Shown: positions 1 through 5,593 of the stretch, one piece after another
How the letters are laid out: each line of letters begins with the position of its first letter
How positions within the stretch are numbered: the first letter of the stretch is position 1
From: an uncultured Porphyromonadaceae bacterium
GTDB lineage: Bacteria; Bacteroidota; Bacteroidia; Bacteroidales; Muribaculaceae
Reading direction: 5' to 3'
DNA length: 8,260 nt
Assembly: GCA_947177605.1 (NCBI GenBank)
Contig: CAMWUX010000044.1
Location: forward strand, 1-8,260
Translations under genes and position numbers: made by a program
Notes under the pieces: model-generated
Told to the model about the DNA's origin: nothing
Database searches by the model: none
The model's input: the letters and a program-made list of their open reading frames with translations, nothing else

Positions 1-359
1 GTCCAGTCGTGGGCGGGGAAGAAGGCGCGGAGCATATCGGCTGCTTTGGCGGAGGTGACGATCTGCATCTGCGGCCAGCGGTGCATGGCGCGGGCTATGG
101 AGCCGGAGTGGTCGGGCTCCATGTGGTGCACCACGAGATAGGCGGGCTCGCGGCCGGAGCCGAGGGCGGCTTCGACGTTGCCGAGCCATCGGTCGTAGAG
201 GTCGGTCTCCACACAGTCGAGTATGGCGGTGTGGGTGTCGAGGATTATGTATGAGTTGTAGCTCATGCCGCGTGGCAGGGCGTACTGGGCTTCAAATCGT
301 GAAGCCGAGGGGTTGTCGACCCCTACATATCTGATATTTTCTGAAATGTTGCAGTCCAT
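1..359 (-). CDS. fprA: A-type flavodiiron protein (FprA-like), N-terminal 119 residues, cut by the window edge
   Basis: The reading frame opens with ATG at 357-359 (MDCNISENIRYVGVDNPSAS) and stays open to the left edge, so only the first 119 residues are visible. Residues 78-84 are HHMEPDH, the HxExDH di-iron ligand signature of the metallo-beta-lactamase domain in flavodiiron proteins. It is followed by SGSIARAM, and the position matches the family (ligands near residues 79, 81 and 83 in rubredoxin:oxygen oxidoreductase). The block ALPRGMSYNSYIILD at about 27-41 is also typical. Known members are cytoplasmic enzymes that reduce O2 to water or NO to N2O, taking electrons from rubredoxin or a similar donor, and protect anaerobes from oxygen. 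The C-terminal flavodoxin domain that separates FprA from bare lactamase-fold proteins lies outside the window, so the exact subtype is inferred. A promoter sits immediately upstream, inside the end of birA. Confidence 0.88.
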   Translation of the reverse strand, partial: MDCNISENIRYVGVDNPSASRFEAQYALPRGMSYNSYIILDTHTAILDCVETDLYDRWLGNVEAALGSGREPAYLVVHHMEPDHSGSIARAMHRWPQMQIVTSAKAADMLRAFFPAHDW

Positions 360-384
360 CGTCGAGGTGTGAGGTAGTACACTG

Positions 385-415
385 CAAACTTACACATTTT
401 TCCGCAGTCCACCAA
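385..415 (-). promoter_or_regulatory. Bacteroidota-type promoter of fprA
   Basis: On the minus strand TAAGTTTG (385-392) matches the -7 consensus TAnnTTTG. A TTG at 413-415 lies 20 bases upstream, the usual spacing for the -33 element. The predicted start of transcription is near 378, giving a leader of about 20 bases before the ATG at 359. The -7 box contains the birA stop codon (TAA, 390-392). The site is predicted from consensus only. Confidence 0.6.
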
Positions 416-1139
416 CGTCGGCGGCTACTTCTTTGAATGCATAGCGGCGCATTTCGCCCGATGGGAGGGAGAGGGTGATGTGGCCTGAGGGTGCTACGCC
501 CCCGATGCGGGCTGTGAAATGCTCGCCGGAGGCGCAATCGATGTAGGGCGTGAGGGTGTCGCGGCGCCAGAGGCGGTCGGCATAGGCGGCTTGCAGGGCG
601 TGGGGATCGGAGAGCATCAGCGGAGCGCCGGCTATGGCCGCGGCTATGGCGCTGACCACGGCCGATACTTCGGCGGGGCGTCGGGTGATCTGAGCTATCG
701 ACACGGGATTGGGGGCGTCGGAGAGGAAGCGCGTCTGGTTGACGTTGATGCCTACGCCCACTATGGTGCGGGCCACGTCGGTGCCGGCGAGGGAGTTTTC
801 GATGAGGATGCCGCCGAGCTTGCAGTCGCCGACATAGAGGTCGTTGGGCCACTTGAGCTGCACGGCGCCGGGGCTGAGGAAAGCGTCGAGGGCGCCGGCT
901 ATGGCTACGCTCACGGCTTCGGAGAGGAGAAAGGCGGAGGCCACCGGGAGCCGCTCGGGGCGCAGGAGCACGGAGAGGGTGACGTTGAGGCCGGGAGCTG
1001 CCTCCCAGGTGTTGCCGCGCTGTCCGCGCCCGGCGTTCTGGGCGCGCGCCACTACGGCGGTGCCGTCCGGCATATCGGCGCAGTGGACTGATATGTAAGT
1101 ATTTGTACTGTCTACACTATCGAGTTGGATGATCTTCAT
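390..1139 (-). CDS. birA: Biotin--[biotin carboxyl-carrier protein] ligase, monofunctional
   Basis: A 249-residue cytoplasmic enzyme that activates biotin with ATP to biotinyl-AMP and transfers it to the lysine of biotin carboxyl-carrier domains. Motifs in order: STN at 11-13; the biotinyl-AMP-binding loop GRGQRG at 37-42; KWPND at 96-100, containing the conserved lysine; GGILIE at 109-114; GVGINVNQ at 128-135. A small C-terminal domain follows. The protein starts directly with the catalytic domain (MKIIQLDSVDSTN), so the N-terminal winged-helix DNA-binding domain of the Escherichia coli type is absent and it should not act as a biotin repressor. I chose the ATG at 1137-1139, because the family homology begins there and a promoter lies just upstream. 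A longer open frame to 1412 runs through that promoter and has no family resemblance. It precedes fprA on the same strand, but each gene appears to have its own promoter. Confidence 0.93.
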   Translation of the reverse strand: MKIIQLDSVDSTNTYISVHCADMPDGTAVVARAQNAGRGQRGNTWEAAPGLNVTLSVLLRPERLPVASAFLLSEAVSVAIAGALDAFLSPGAVQLKWPNDLYVGDCKLGGILIENSLAGTDVARTIVGVGINVNQTRFLSDAPNPVSIAQITRRPAEVSAVVSAIAAAIAGAPLMLSDPHALQAAYADRLWRRDTLTPYIDCASGEHFTARIGGVAPSGHITLSLPSGEMRRYAFKEVAADVGGLRKNV

Positions 1140-1163
1140 CTGTAGTTGCTGAGTTTGTGACTG

Positions 1164-1191
1164 CAAAGGTAAAAAATTTTTTCGGGGCAAA
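1164..1191 (-). promoter_or_regulatory. Bacteroidota-type promoter of birA
   Basis: On the minus strand TACCTTTG (1164-1171) fits the -7 consensus TAnnTTTG. TTTG at 1188-1191 is a candidate -33 element, although the 16-base spacing is shorter than usual. The spacer holds a perfect A6T6 tract (1171-1182). The predicted transcript starts near 1157, leaving a leader of about 18 bases. Consensus-based prediction. Confidence 0.6.
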
Positions 1192-1232
1192 GCGCTACCG
1201 GTCAAGGCGATGGGGGCTGTGGCGACACATAT

Positions 1233-1263
1233 ATTTACTTTTTCTTCTGTCGGGACAGTAAAT
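1233..1263. repeat. Interrupted inverted repeat in the divergent intergenic region
   Basis: GACAGTAAAT (1254-1263) is the reverse complement of ATTTACT (1233-1239) joined to CTGTC (1247-1251), with a seven-base pyrimidine-rich insertion between them. It could fold as a bulged hairpin, or ATTTACT/AGTAAAT could be operator half-sites between birA and the cassette. No regulator is known to me for it. Confidence 0.3.
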
Positions 1264-1292
1264 TTCGGGCTTCGGAGGGGCAAAACGCCCCG

Positions 1293-1300
1293 TAACTTTG
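1293..1300 (+). promoter_or_regulatory. Predicted promoter of the capsid-portal cassette (-7 box)
   Basis: TAACTTTG at 1293-1300 fits the Bacteroidota -7 consensus TAnnTTTG. It is preceded by a GC-rich hairpin, GGGGC-AAAAC-GCCCC (1277-1291). There is no clean TTG at the -33 position; TTCGG at 1271-1275 is the nearest match. Transcription would start near 1307, giving a long leader of about 130 bases before the first cassette gene. That leader contains two arrays of 7-bp repeats. Confidence 0.5.
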
Positions 1301-1327
1301 CATCCGGAAACCCCGACACACAATCCG

Positions 1328-1363
1328 ATGCACAATGCACGATGCACAATGCACAATTAATTT
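1328..1363. repeat. Heptamer tandem repeat array ATGCAC(A/G), four units
   Basis: Four consecutive 7-bp units (ATGCACA, ATGCACG, ATGCACA, ATGCACA) occupy 1328-1355 and run into ATTAATTT at 1356-1363. The same unit followed by the same AT-rich tail recurs at 1733-1776. The array lies in the leader of the cassette. Confidence 0.85.
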
Positions 1364-1403
1364 CACTGCTTCCGATCCATGCTAACGCAATGGCAAACAA
1401 ACA

Positions 1404-1427
1404 ATTCAACATTCAACATTCAAAATT
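1404..1427. repeat. Heptamer tandem repeat array ATTCAA(C/A), three units
   Basis: ATTCAAC, ATTCAAC and ATTCAAA at 1404-1424, followed by ATT. It ends ten bases before the first cassette start codon, so it would lie in the ribosome-loading region. The unit differs from the neighbouring ATGCACR arrays but has the same 7-bp period and the same AT-rich termination. Confidence 0.75.
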
Positions 1428-1436
1428 ATTACCGCT

Positions 1437-1730
1437 ATGGAAACTATCGAAAACACCGAAATCACTGAAAACACTGAAAACACTGAAGTGACCCAACCTG
1501 CCGAGACGGCGCCCTCTACCGAGGAGCTGATCGCCGAAGCCGAACGCCGAGGCTATGTGCGAGGCCGCAACGAGGCTTTGGCCGAAAGCCTCCGACGACC
1601 TGCCATGATGGCCGAACCGGGGGTGGGTGAGACCGAGGCGACTGCTCCCGCCACCGAGTCGCAACCGCTCACCGACGATCTGTCGAGCGCCTTCCTCTCG
1701 CGCATCCGTCCGAGTGTGTGGAACCTTTAA
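1437..1730 (+). CDS. Small acidic protein before the capsid gene, possible scaffold-like role
   Basis: I do not recognise a named family. The 97-residue protein opens with five three-residue repeats of the form (I/T)-E-x, encoded by 9-base repeats at 1446-1490 (units such as ACTGAAAAC). A predicted helix follows (about 28-52) holding EAERRGYVRGRNEAL, then a proline- and threonine-rich linker, and a short C-terminal block ending in RIRPSVWNL. The amino terminus is strongly acidic. It has no signal peptide, membrane segment or cysteine. It sits 73 bases before the capsid gene, a place where phages often encode scaffolding or other assembly proteins. A small, acidic, helical protein with a conserved-looking C-terminus would suit that, but this is inference from position and composition only. 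The ATG at 1437 is preceded by an AT-rich leader and no Shine-Dalgarno site, as is usual in this phylum. Confidence 0.7.
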   Translation: METIENTEITENTENTEVTQPAETAPSTEELIAEAERRGYVRGRNEALAESLRRPAMMAEPGVGETEATAPATESQPLTDDLSSAFLSRIRPSVWNL

Positions 1731-1732
1731 TG

Positions 1733-1776
1733 ATGCACGATGCACGATGCACGATGCACAATGCACGATTAATTTT
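1733..1776. repeat. Heptamer tandem repeat array ATGCAC(G/A), five units
   Basis: Five units at 1733-1767 (ATGCACG three times, ATGCACA, ATGCACG) begin two bases after the stop codon of the preceding gene and run into ATTAATTTT at 1768-1776. With the 1328-1363 array it brackets the small acidic gene with near-identical sequence, in direct orientation. Confidence 0.85.
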
Positions 1777-1803
1777 AATTAACCCTAAAACTTTATCTCA
1801 ACA

Positions 1804-3078
1804 ATGGAAACCAACAACTCTAACAACATTCTCTCTTCAAACAACGGCGCAAGCCACGTAGTAGACACTCCCCTCACCAATTCGATTATGCGCACTGCGG
1901 CTCCCGACCTGCTCGTGAGCGAGGTGGACCGCAAGGTGGTGACTATCCGCCCGATGTCGACCCCTATCGACCAGATTTCACGCATGGTGGGCGCCCGCCG
2001 CTCATCGTCGATGGAGGTCGAATACTATTCGGTCGACACCCGCCCCGGTGCCACAACTGTGAAAGCTACTCCCGATCCCGGCGACAACGAGGATGACAAT
2101 CTCACTCCCGACGGCCGCACTACCTTCATACTCCCGACGGCCAACGACCGCATATTCTCCCCTACGGAGACGGTGATGCTCCCCGGCGTGGAGATCGAGG
2201 GATGCCCGCTGATGCTCTATGTGACGGAGATCGTGCAGGGTCAGGGAGGCGGCCTGCGCGTGGTGATGATCAACCCCAACGATGCCGATCCCGGCACTAT
2301 CCCCGACATCACCAAGGGCGACGAGGTGATCCGCATGGGTCGTGCCGCAGCCGAGCTCGATGTGCAGACGGCGCAGTTTGAGGCGCTGCCGGTGAAGTCG
2401 CGCAACTACTGCCAGATATTCAAGACCCAGGTGGAGCAGTCGGTGCTCACGCGCCTCTCGGCCAAAGAGGTGGGCTGGACTTTCTCCGACCAGGAGGAGG
2501 TGGCTATAATGGATATGCGCCTGGGTATGGAGAAGTCGTTTCTCTTCGGTGTGATGGGTCGCTTCACCGACCCGATGAAGGCCGACGAGGTGATGTGTAC
2601 CAAGGGTATCTGGAATCAGACCGACCACACGGCACAACTCACGCTGTCGACTCTCACGCAGCAGGATCTGATCGAACTGATGCGCAAGAGCTTCACGGGC
2701 GAAGCGGCCGGCTCCACACGCAAGATTCTGGTGGGCGGCTCGAAGCTCATCGAGGCGATCAACAAACTCGACTTCTCGAAGGTGGTGCTCTCGGGCGACA
2801 CGGTGACGCGCTGGGGCATCGACTTCAACGAGCTGCGCTCGAAGTTCGGCACGCTCTACGTGATCCACTCGGAGGTGTTCGACCAGTGCGGCCACTGGAC
2901 CGACGGCATGATCATCGACCCCGAATACCTCACCAAGTACACCCACGTGCCCTTCAAGGTGGAGCATCTCGACCTTAAGAAGGCAGGTACGCGCAATACC
3001 GACGCGCTCGTGGCCACCGAGGCAAGCTGTCTGGTGCTTCGCCATCCCAAAACCCACGTCAAGGTGCTCGGCCGATGA
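1804..3078 (+). CDS. HK97-fold major capsid protein-like (SU10/DUF5309-type)
   Basis: A 424-residue protein that I read as a phage major capsid protein. The assignment rests on the overall pattern of this family. An Asn/Ser-rich flexible amino-terminal arm (1-20) comes first, then TIRPMSTPIDQISR (47-60) and a segment about SSSMEVEYYSVDT (67-79). A charged, extended-loop-like region lies at about 85-125. The characteristic block PVKSRNYCQIFKTQVEQSV (196-214) is followed by a long acidic helix ending in EKSFLFG (243-249). A C-terminal region has KFGTLYVIHSEVFDQ (347-361) and DGMIIDPEYLTKY (367-379), then a final strand pair about residues 400-420. Such proteins form icosahedral shells; the length is usual for the family. 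No prohead protease is encoded nearby. The stop overlaps the next start by four bases (ATGA at 3075-3078), implying coupled translation. Base composition resembles the neighbours, arguing against a recent arrival. Confidence 0.7.
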   Translation: METNNSNNILSSNNGASHVVDTPLTNSIMRTAAPDLLVSEVDRKVVTIRPMSTPIDQISRMVGARRSSSMEVEYYSVDTRPGATTVKATPDPGDNEDDNLTPDGRTTFILPTANDRIFSPTETVMLPGVEIEGCPLMLYVTEIVQGQGGGLRVVMINPNDADPGTIPDITKGDEVIRMGRAAAELDVQTAQFEALPVKSRNYCQIFKTQVEQSVLTRLSAKEVGWTFSDQEEVAIMDMRLGMEKSFLFGVMGRFTDPMKADEVMCTKGIWNQTDHTAQLTLSTLTQQDLIELMRKSFTGEAAGSTRKILVGGSKLIEAINKLDFSKVVLSGDTVTRWGIDFNELRSKFGTLYVIHSEVFDQCGHWTDGMIIDPEYLTKYTHVPFKVEHLDLKKAGTRNTDALVATEASCLVLRHPKTHVKVLGR

Positions 3079-3632
3079 AGCGTGTATTCACTCTCACGCC
3101 CGCGGAGATGCTCTTTCTGTGGCGCAGCCGGCGGCTCTATGAGCCGTTGGCCGCGGGTGGGACGGAGGTGAGCCGCAGCGACTCCCCTGCCGTGGAGGCA
3201 AGGCTGATGAGCATTGTCCGTTCGGCCTACGCCCGCGCGGTGGAGGAGTCGGAGCCTGCCGATCTGCCTCTGGCCGAGATTGCCCCGCAACTCAGCATCG
3301 AGGTAGATGCCGCCGGTGTGGGCACGGCGCGGCTCCCCGATGGGGTGATACGCGTAGAGTCGGTGATCTGCGATGCGTGGCTTGCTCCGGCACGCATCGC
3401 GGATCCGACCGACACCGCCACGGTGGCCCGCCAGGCCAATCCCTTCAGTCGCGGAGGCCGTGCGGAGCCTGTGGCCATAGTAATACCCGACCGGATGCTG
3501 CTCTACAGTTTCCGTCCCGACGAGAAGCCCGCCGTGACCTCCTGCATGGCGGTATGCATGCCCGGGCCCGACGATGATTTCATATTCACATCCTCTTTAC
3601 TATCAAAAACTCTAAGCTATGACATATCTTGA
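3075..3632 (+). CDS. Possible head-tail connector (adaptor/stopper-like) protein
   Basis: A 185-residue protein with no family I can name firmly. The N-terminal 60 residues look helical (LTPAEMLFLWRSRRLYEPL, then EARLMSIVRSAYARAVEE). The centre is beta-rich, with ARLPDGVIRVESVICDAW (85-102) and ANPFSRGGRAEPVAIVI (121-137). This layout (helical start, LPxxxxRVxxV, then a Pro/Gly turn and xPVAxVI) resembles small connector proteins I associate with Bacteroidota phages, but the likeness is weak. The position between capsid and portal genes supports a structural role. Its start overlaps the capsid stop by 4 bases and its end overlaps the portal start by 14 bases, so the three genes are probably translated together. 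An adaptor would bind below the portal ring or close the channel; that job is inferred. Confidence 0.6.
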   Translation: MKRVFTLTPAEMLFLWRSRRLYEPLAAGGTEVSRSDSPAVEARLMSIVRSAYARAVEESEPADLPLAEIAPQLSIEVDAAGVGTARLPDGVIRVESVICDAWLAPARIADPTDTATVARQANPFSRGGRAEPVAIVIPDRMLLYSFRPDEKPAVTSCMAVCMPGPDDDFIFTSSLLSKTLSYDIS

Positions 3633-5016
3633 TTCGGCCTATCAGGCATGGATGCGCATGGCTCCCCTGCGCGATGCGCGCAGGCGCTGCAAGCGATTCG
3701 CCTACGGACGCCAGTGGTGCGAACCGGCCCCGGGCAAGGAGGGCCGCACCGAGGGGGAGGAGGCCGCCGCAAGCGGCCACACGCCTCTGACCAACAATAT
3801 GATCCGCCAACTGGTGAAGTGTGTGATCGGCACTTTCCGCGAACGCCTCTCCGATACCGACGGGGTGGACTACAATCAGATCGGCGAGCTCGACGCCCGT
3901 ATGCTCGAAGAGTTTCTGATCTCGGGATGCGCCATTCAGCGCGTGTCGCAGCAGAAGCGTCCCGGCGGTTCGGGAGTGTGGGTCGACAATGTAAGCCCCG
4001 ACTGCTTCTTCGTCAACGACTTCCGCGATCCGCGCGGCAGCGACATACGGCTCATAGGTATGCTCCACTCGATGACACGCGGCGAACTGCTGATGCGCTT
4101 CGGCGCCGATGCCCGCGCCCTGCGCACTATCCGCCGCGGATGGGGCAAGGATCTGACGGGCGACACCGGCTTCGCACCACTCTCGGCGATGAGTATGCTC
4201 GGACAGTCGGAGAGCGACGGCCCGGCCGACACTCCGGTGAGTTTCTTCGAGGCACCGCCCGGAAGACTGCGCGTAATCGAGGTGTGGACTCTGGAAAGCA
4301 TGCCTGTGCTCCGATGCCACGATCCGCTCACGGCCGAAGCCTTCCTCTGCCCGGCAGAGGAGGCGGCCGACCTGCGCCGGCTCAACGGCAGGCGCTCCAA
4401 GGCGGGAGTGGCGCAGGTGGTATCGGTGGCTTCGGCCACCCTGCGCTGGCACTGCCGGTGGCTCTCCCCTACCGGGGTGGAGATAGCCCACTACACTTCG
4501 CCATACGCCCACTGCTCACACCCGTTCGCGGTGAAGCTATACCCGCTTATCGACGGTGAGGTGCACTCCCTCGTAGAGGATATCATCGACCAGCAGAGGC
4601 ATATCAACCGACTGATCACCCTTATCGACCATATCCTGAGCGTATCGGCCAAAGGCGCGCTGCTATTCCCCACGGAGGCGAAGCCGGCCGATATATCGTG
4701 GAGCGAAATCGCCGAGCGGTGGGCCCGCTGCGGAGCGGTGATCCCCTTCGACTCACGGCGCACCGGCTGCTCCCCCACGCAGATAGTCACCGCGGGCGAA
4801 AACACCACCGCATTCCAGCTCCTCGACCTCAATATGCGCCTGTTCCAGCAGATATCGGGCGTGAGCGACGCCCTGCAGGGACGCCTCCCCACGGCCAATA
4901 CCTCGGCGGCACTCTACGACTCGCAGATACGCTCGGCCACTACGGCGCTCCGCGATCTGCTCGACACATTCGACTCTTTCCGCCAGGCACGCGACCGCCT
5001 GATGAAGTCGGCATAA
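3619..5016 (+). CDS. P22-like phage portal protein, compact form
   Basis: A 465-residue protein reading as a podovirus-type portal, the dodecameric ring through which phage DNA enters and leaves the capsid. Features in order: an N-terminal helix with RFAYGRQW (26-33); PLTNNMIRQLVKCVIGTFR (56-74), matching the xPLxxNxIxxxVxxVxGxxR block of this family; NVSPDCFFVNDFRDPRGSDI (124-143), equivalent to the xVxPxxFFxDPxS strand; HPFAVKLYPLIDGEV (301-315), followed by the helix DIIDQQRHINRLITLID (321-337); QISGVSDALQGR (411-422) with NTSAALYDSQI (427-437); and a final helix ending in LMKSA. These are the landmarks of the portal wing, stem and crown-side helices. It is clearly shorter than P22 gp1 (725 residues) and lacks the long C-terminal barrel, so it is close to a minimal core. 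The start at 3619 lies inside the preceding gene, after an AT-rich stretch. No terminase gene adjoins it. Confidence 0.75.
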   Translation: MTYLDSAYQAWMRMAPLRDARRRCKRFAYGRQWCEPAPGKEGRTEGEEAAASGHTPLTNNMIRQLVKCVIGTFRERLSDTDGVDYNQIGELDARMLEEFLISGCAIQRVSQQKRPGGSGVWVDNVSPDCFFVNDFRDPRGSDIRLIGMLHSMTRGELLMRFGADARALRTIRRGWGKDLTGDTGFAPLSAMSMLGQSESDGPADTPVSFFEAPPGRLRVIEVWTLESMPVLRCHDPLTAEAFLCPAEEAADLRRLNGRRSKAGVAQVVSVASATLRWHCRWLSPTGVEIAHYTSPYAHCSHPFAVKLYPLIDGEVHSLVEDIIDQQRHINRLITLIDHILSVSAKGALLFPTEAKPADISWSEIAERWARCGAVIPFDSRRTGCSPTQIVTAGENTTAFQLLDLNMRLFQQISGVSDALQGRLPTANTSAALYDSQIRSATTALRDLLDTFDSFRQARDRLMKSA

Positions 5017-5086
5017 CCGACGCGACAAATGCGGGTATTAACATTTTTTTAGATTGATGTATCAGGTTTTCGGCCCACGTTTGTTG

Positions 5087-5094
5087 TAATTTTG
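5087..5094 (+). promoter_or_regulatory. Predicted internal promoter before the two distal cassette genes (-7 box)
   Basis: TAATTTTG at 5087-5094 fits TAnnTTTG. It lies in the 166-base gap after the portal gene, the only long gap in the cassette apart from the repeat-bearing one at 1731-1803. The -33 element is poor (TTTTCGG at 5067-5073). Transcription would start near 5101 and give an AT-rich leader of about 80 bases. Confidence 0.5.
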
Positions 5095-5182
5095 CCAATG
5101 GTAATACCACTCATCACAATTTAATTCTACTTTCTCATTAATTCTTTATCCAATCCTACACCCAACCAAACACCGTACGACT

Positions 5183-5593
5183 ATGAATGACAACACACTC
5201 AAGCAACTTTGCCACCGGCACTTCAATGAGATGTGCGACCGGCTGTCGACGATCCGCGGCCTGCGTCAACGCGACGAGCGCAGTATCGTCAATTTGGCAT
5301 TAAGCCAACAGGCGCCATTCTTCTATGTGTCGCCCCGCTACGCCACCCAGCGTGTATATGAGCTTAACCGCAATTATGCGGGCACGCTGGCGCGTATGCG
5401 TCGGCAGGCACGCTGCATGTGGGCCGACCTCTACCGGCTGGTGATGCGCGAGGTGCACCGGAGCGGGCTCTCCTACTCCGATGCCGTAGACAAAGTGCTT
5501 CGCGAGCATCGCGCTCCCCGCTTCTACATGGAGCTCGACACCGCACTGCTTATCCGCCGCCGTGAGCGCACAAAACGCCGTCGCCGCCTATGA
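5183..5593 (+). CDS. Small very basic helical protein with a duplicated APxFY motif, function unknown
   Basis: 136 residues, not recognised as a named family. The sequence is mostly helical and rich in arginine, with the basic tail RRRERTKRRRRL (125-136) suggesting nucleic-acid binding. Two related segments stand out: APFFYVSPRYA (44-54) and APRFYMELDTA (111-121). Both have AP-x-FY-x5-A with identical spacing, and each follows a helix with hydrophobic residues (IVNLALSQQ and AVDKVLREHR). This looks like an internal duplication. No catalytic motif, zinc ligand set or membrane segment is visible. I have a vague association of APRFY-type segments with small genes in Bacteroidota prophages, which cannot be checked here. 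It has its own predicted promoter and overlaps the next gene by four bases (ATGA at 5590-5593). A role in nucleic-acid handling with the capsid-portal genes is a guess from charge and context. Confidence 0.75.
   Translation: MNDNTLKQLCHRHFNEMCDRLSTIRGLRQRDERSIVNLALSQQAPFFYVSPRYATQRVYELNRNYAGTLARMRRQARCMWADLYRLVMREVHRSGLSYSDAVDKVLREHRAPRFYMELDTALLIRRRERTKRRRRL

Larger units (their letters stand above)
1140..1436. other. Divergent intergenic region between birA and the phage-like cassette
   Basis: These 297 bases contain no convincing gene. They hold the birA promoter on the minus strand, an interrupted inverted repeat, a cassette promoter candidate on the plus strand and two heptamer arrays. 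A short open frame at 1210-1491 is not supported as a gene because it crosses the promoter and both arrays. No tRNA, integrase attachment-site duplication or insertion-sequence end was seen. Confidence 0.7.

Noticed and set aside
1140..1412. Longer birA open frame starting at 1412
   Set aside because: The extra 91 residues have no family resemblance and run through the predicted birA promoter. The homology begins at the ATG at 1137-1139.
1328..1776. Heptamer arrays as a CRISPR array or phage attachment sites
   Set aside because: The 7-bp units are contiguous with no spacers, and the two arrays flank only one small gene rather than the whole cassette.
2002..3057. Long minus-strand open frame opposite the capsid gene
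   Set aside because: Its translation is histidine-, arginine- and leucine-rich with no domain pattern, as expected for the antisense of a GC-rich gene.
1804..3078. Encapsulin nanocompartment protein
   Set aside because: Encapsulins are usually shorter (about 260-300 residues) and lack a portal and connector neighbour. The flexible Asn-rich arm and the NYCQIF block fit a phage capsid better, although an encapsulin-like use of the shell is not excluded.
3586..4512. Long minus-strand open frame opposite the portal gene
   Set aside because: The plus-strand frame has clear portal motifs. The antisense product has low-complexity composition and no recognisable motif.
5041..5050. T-run after the portal gene as an intrinsic terminator
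   Set aside because: No stable hairpin precedes the T-run, so termination here is not supported.
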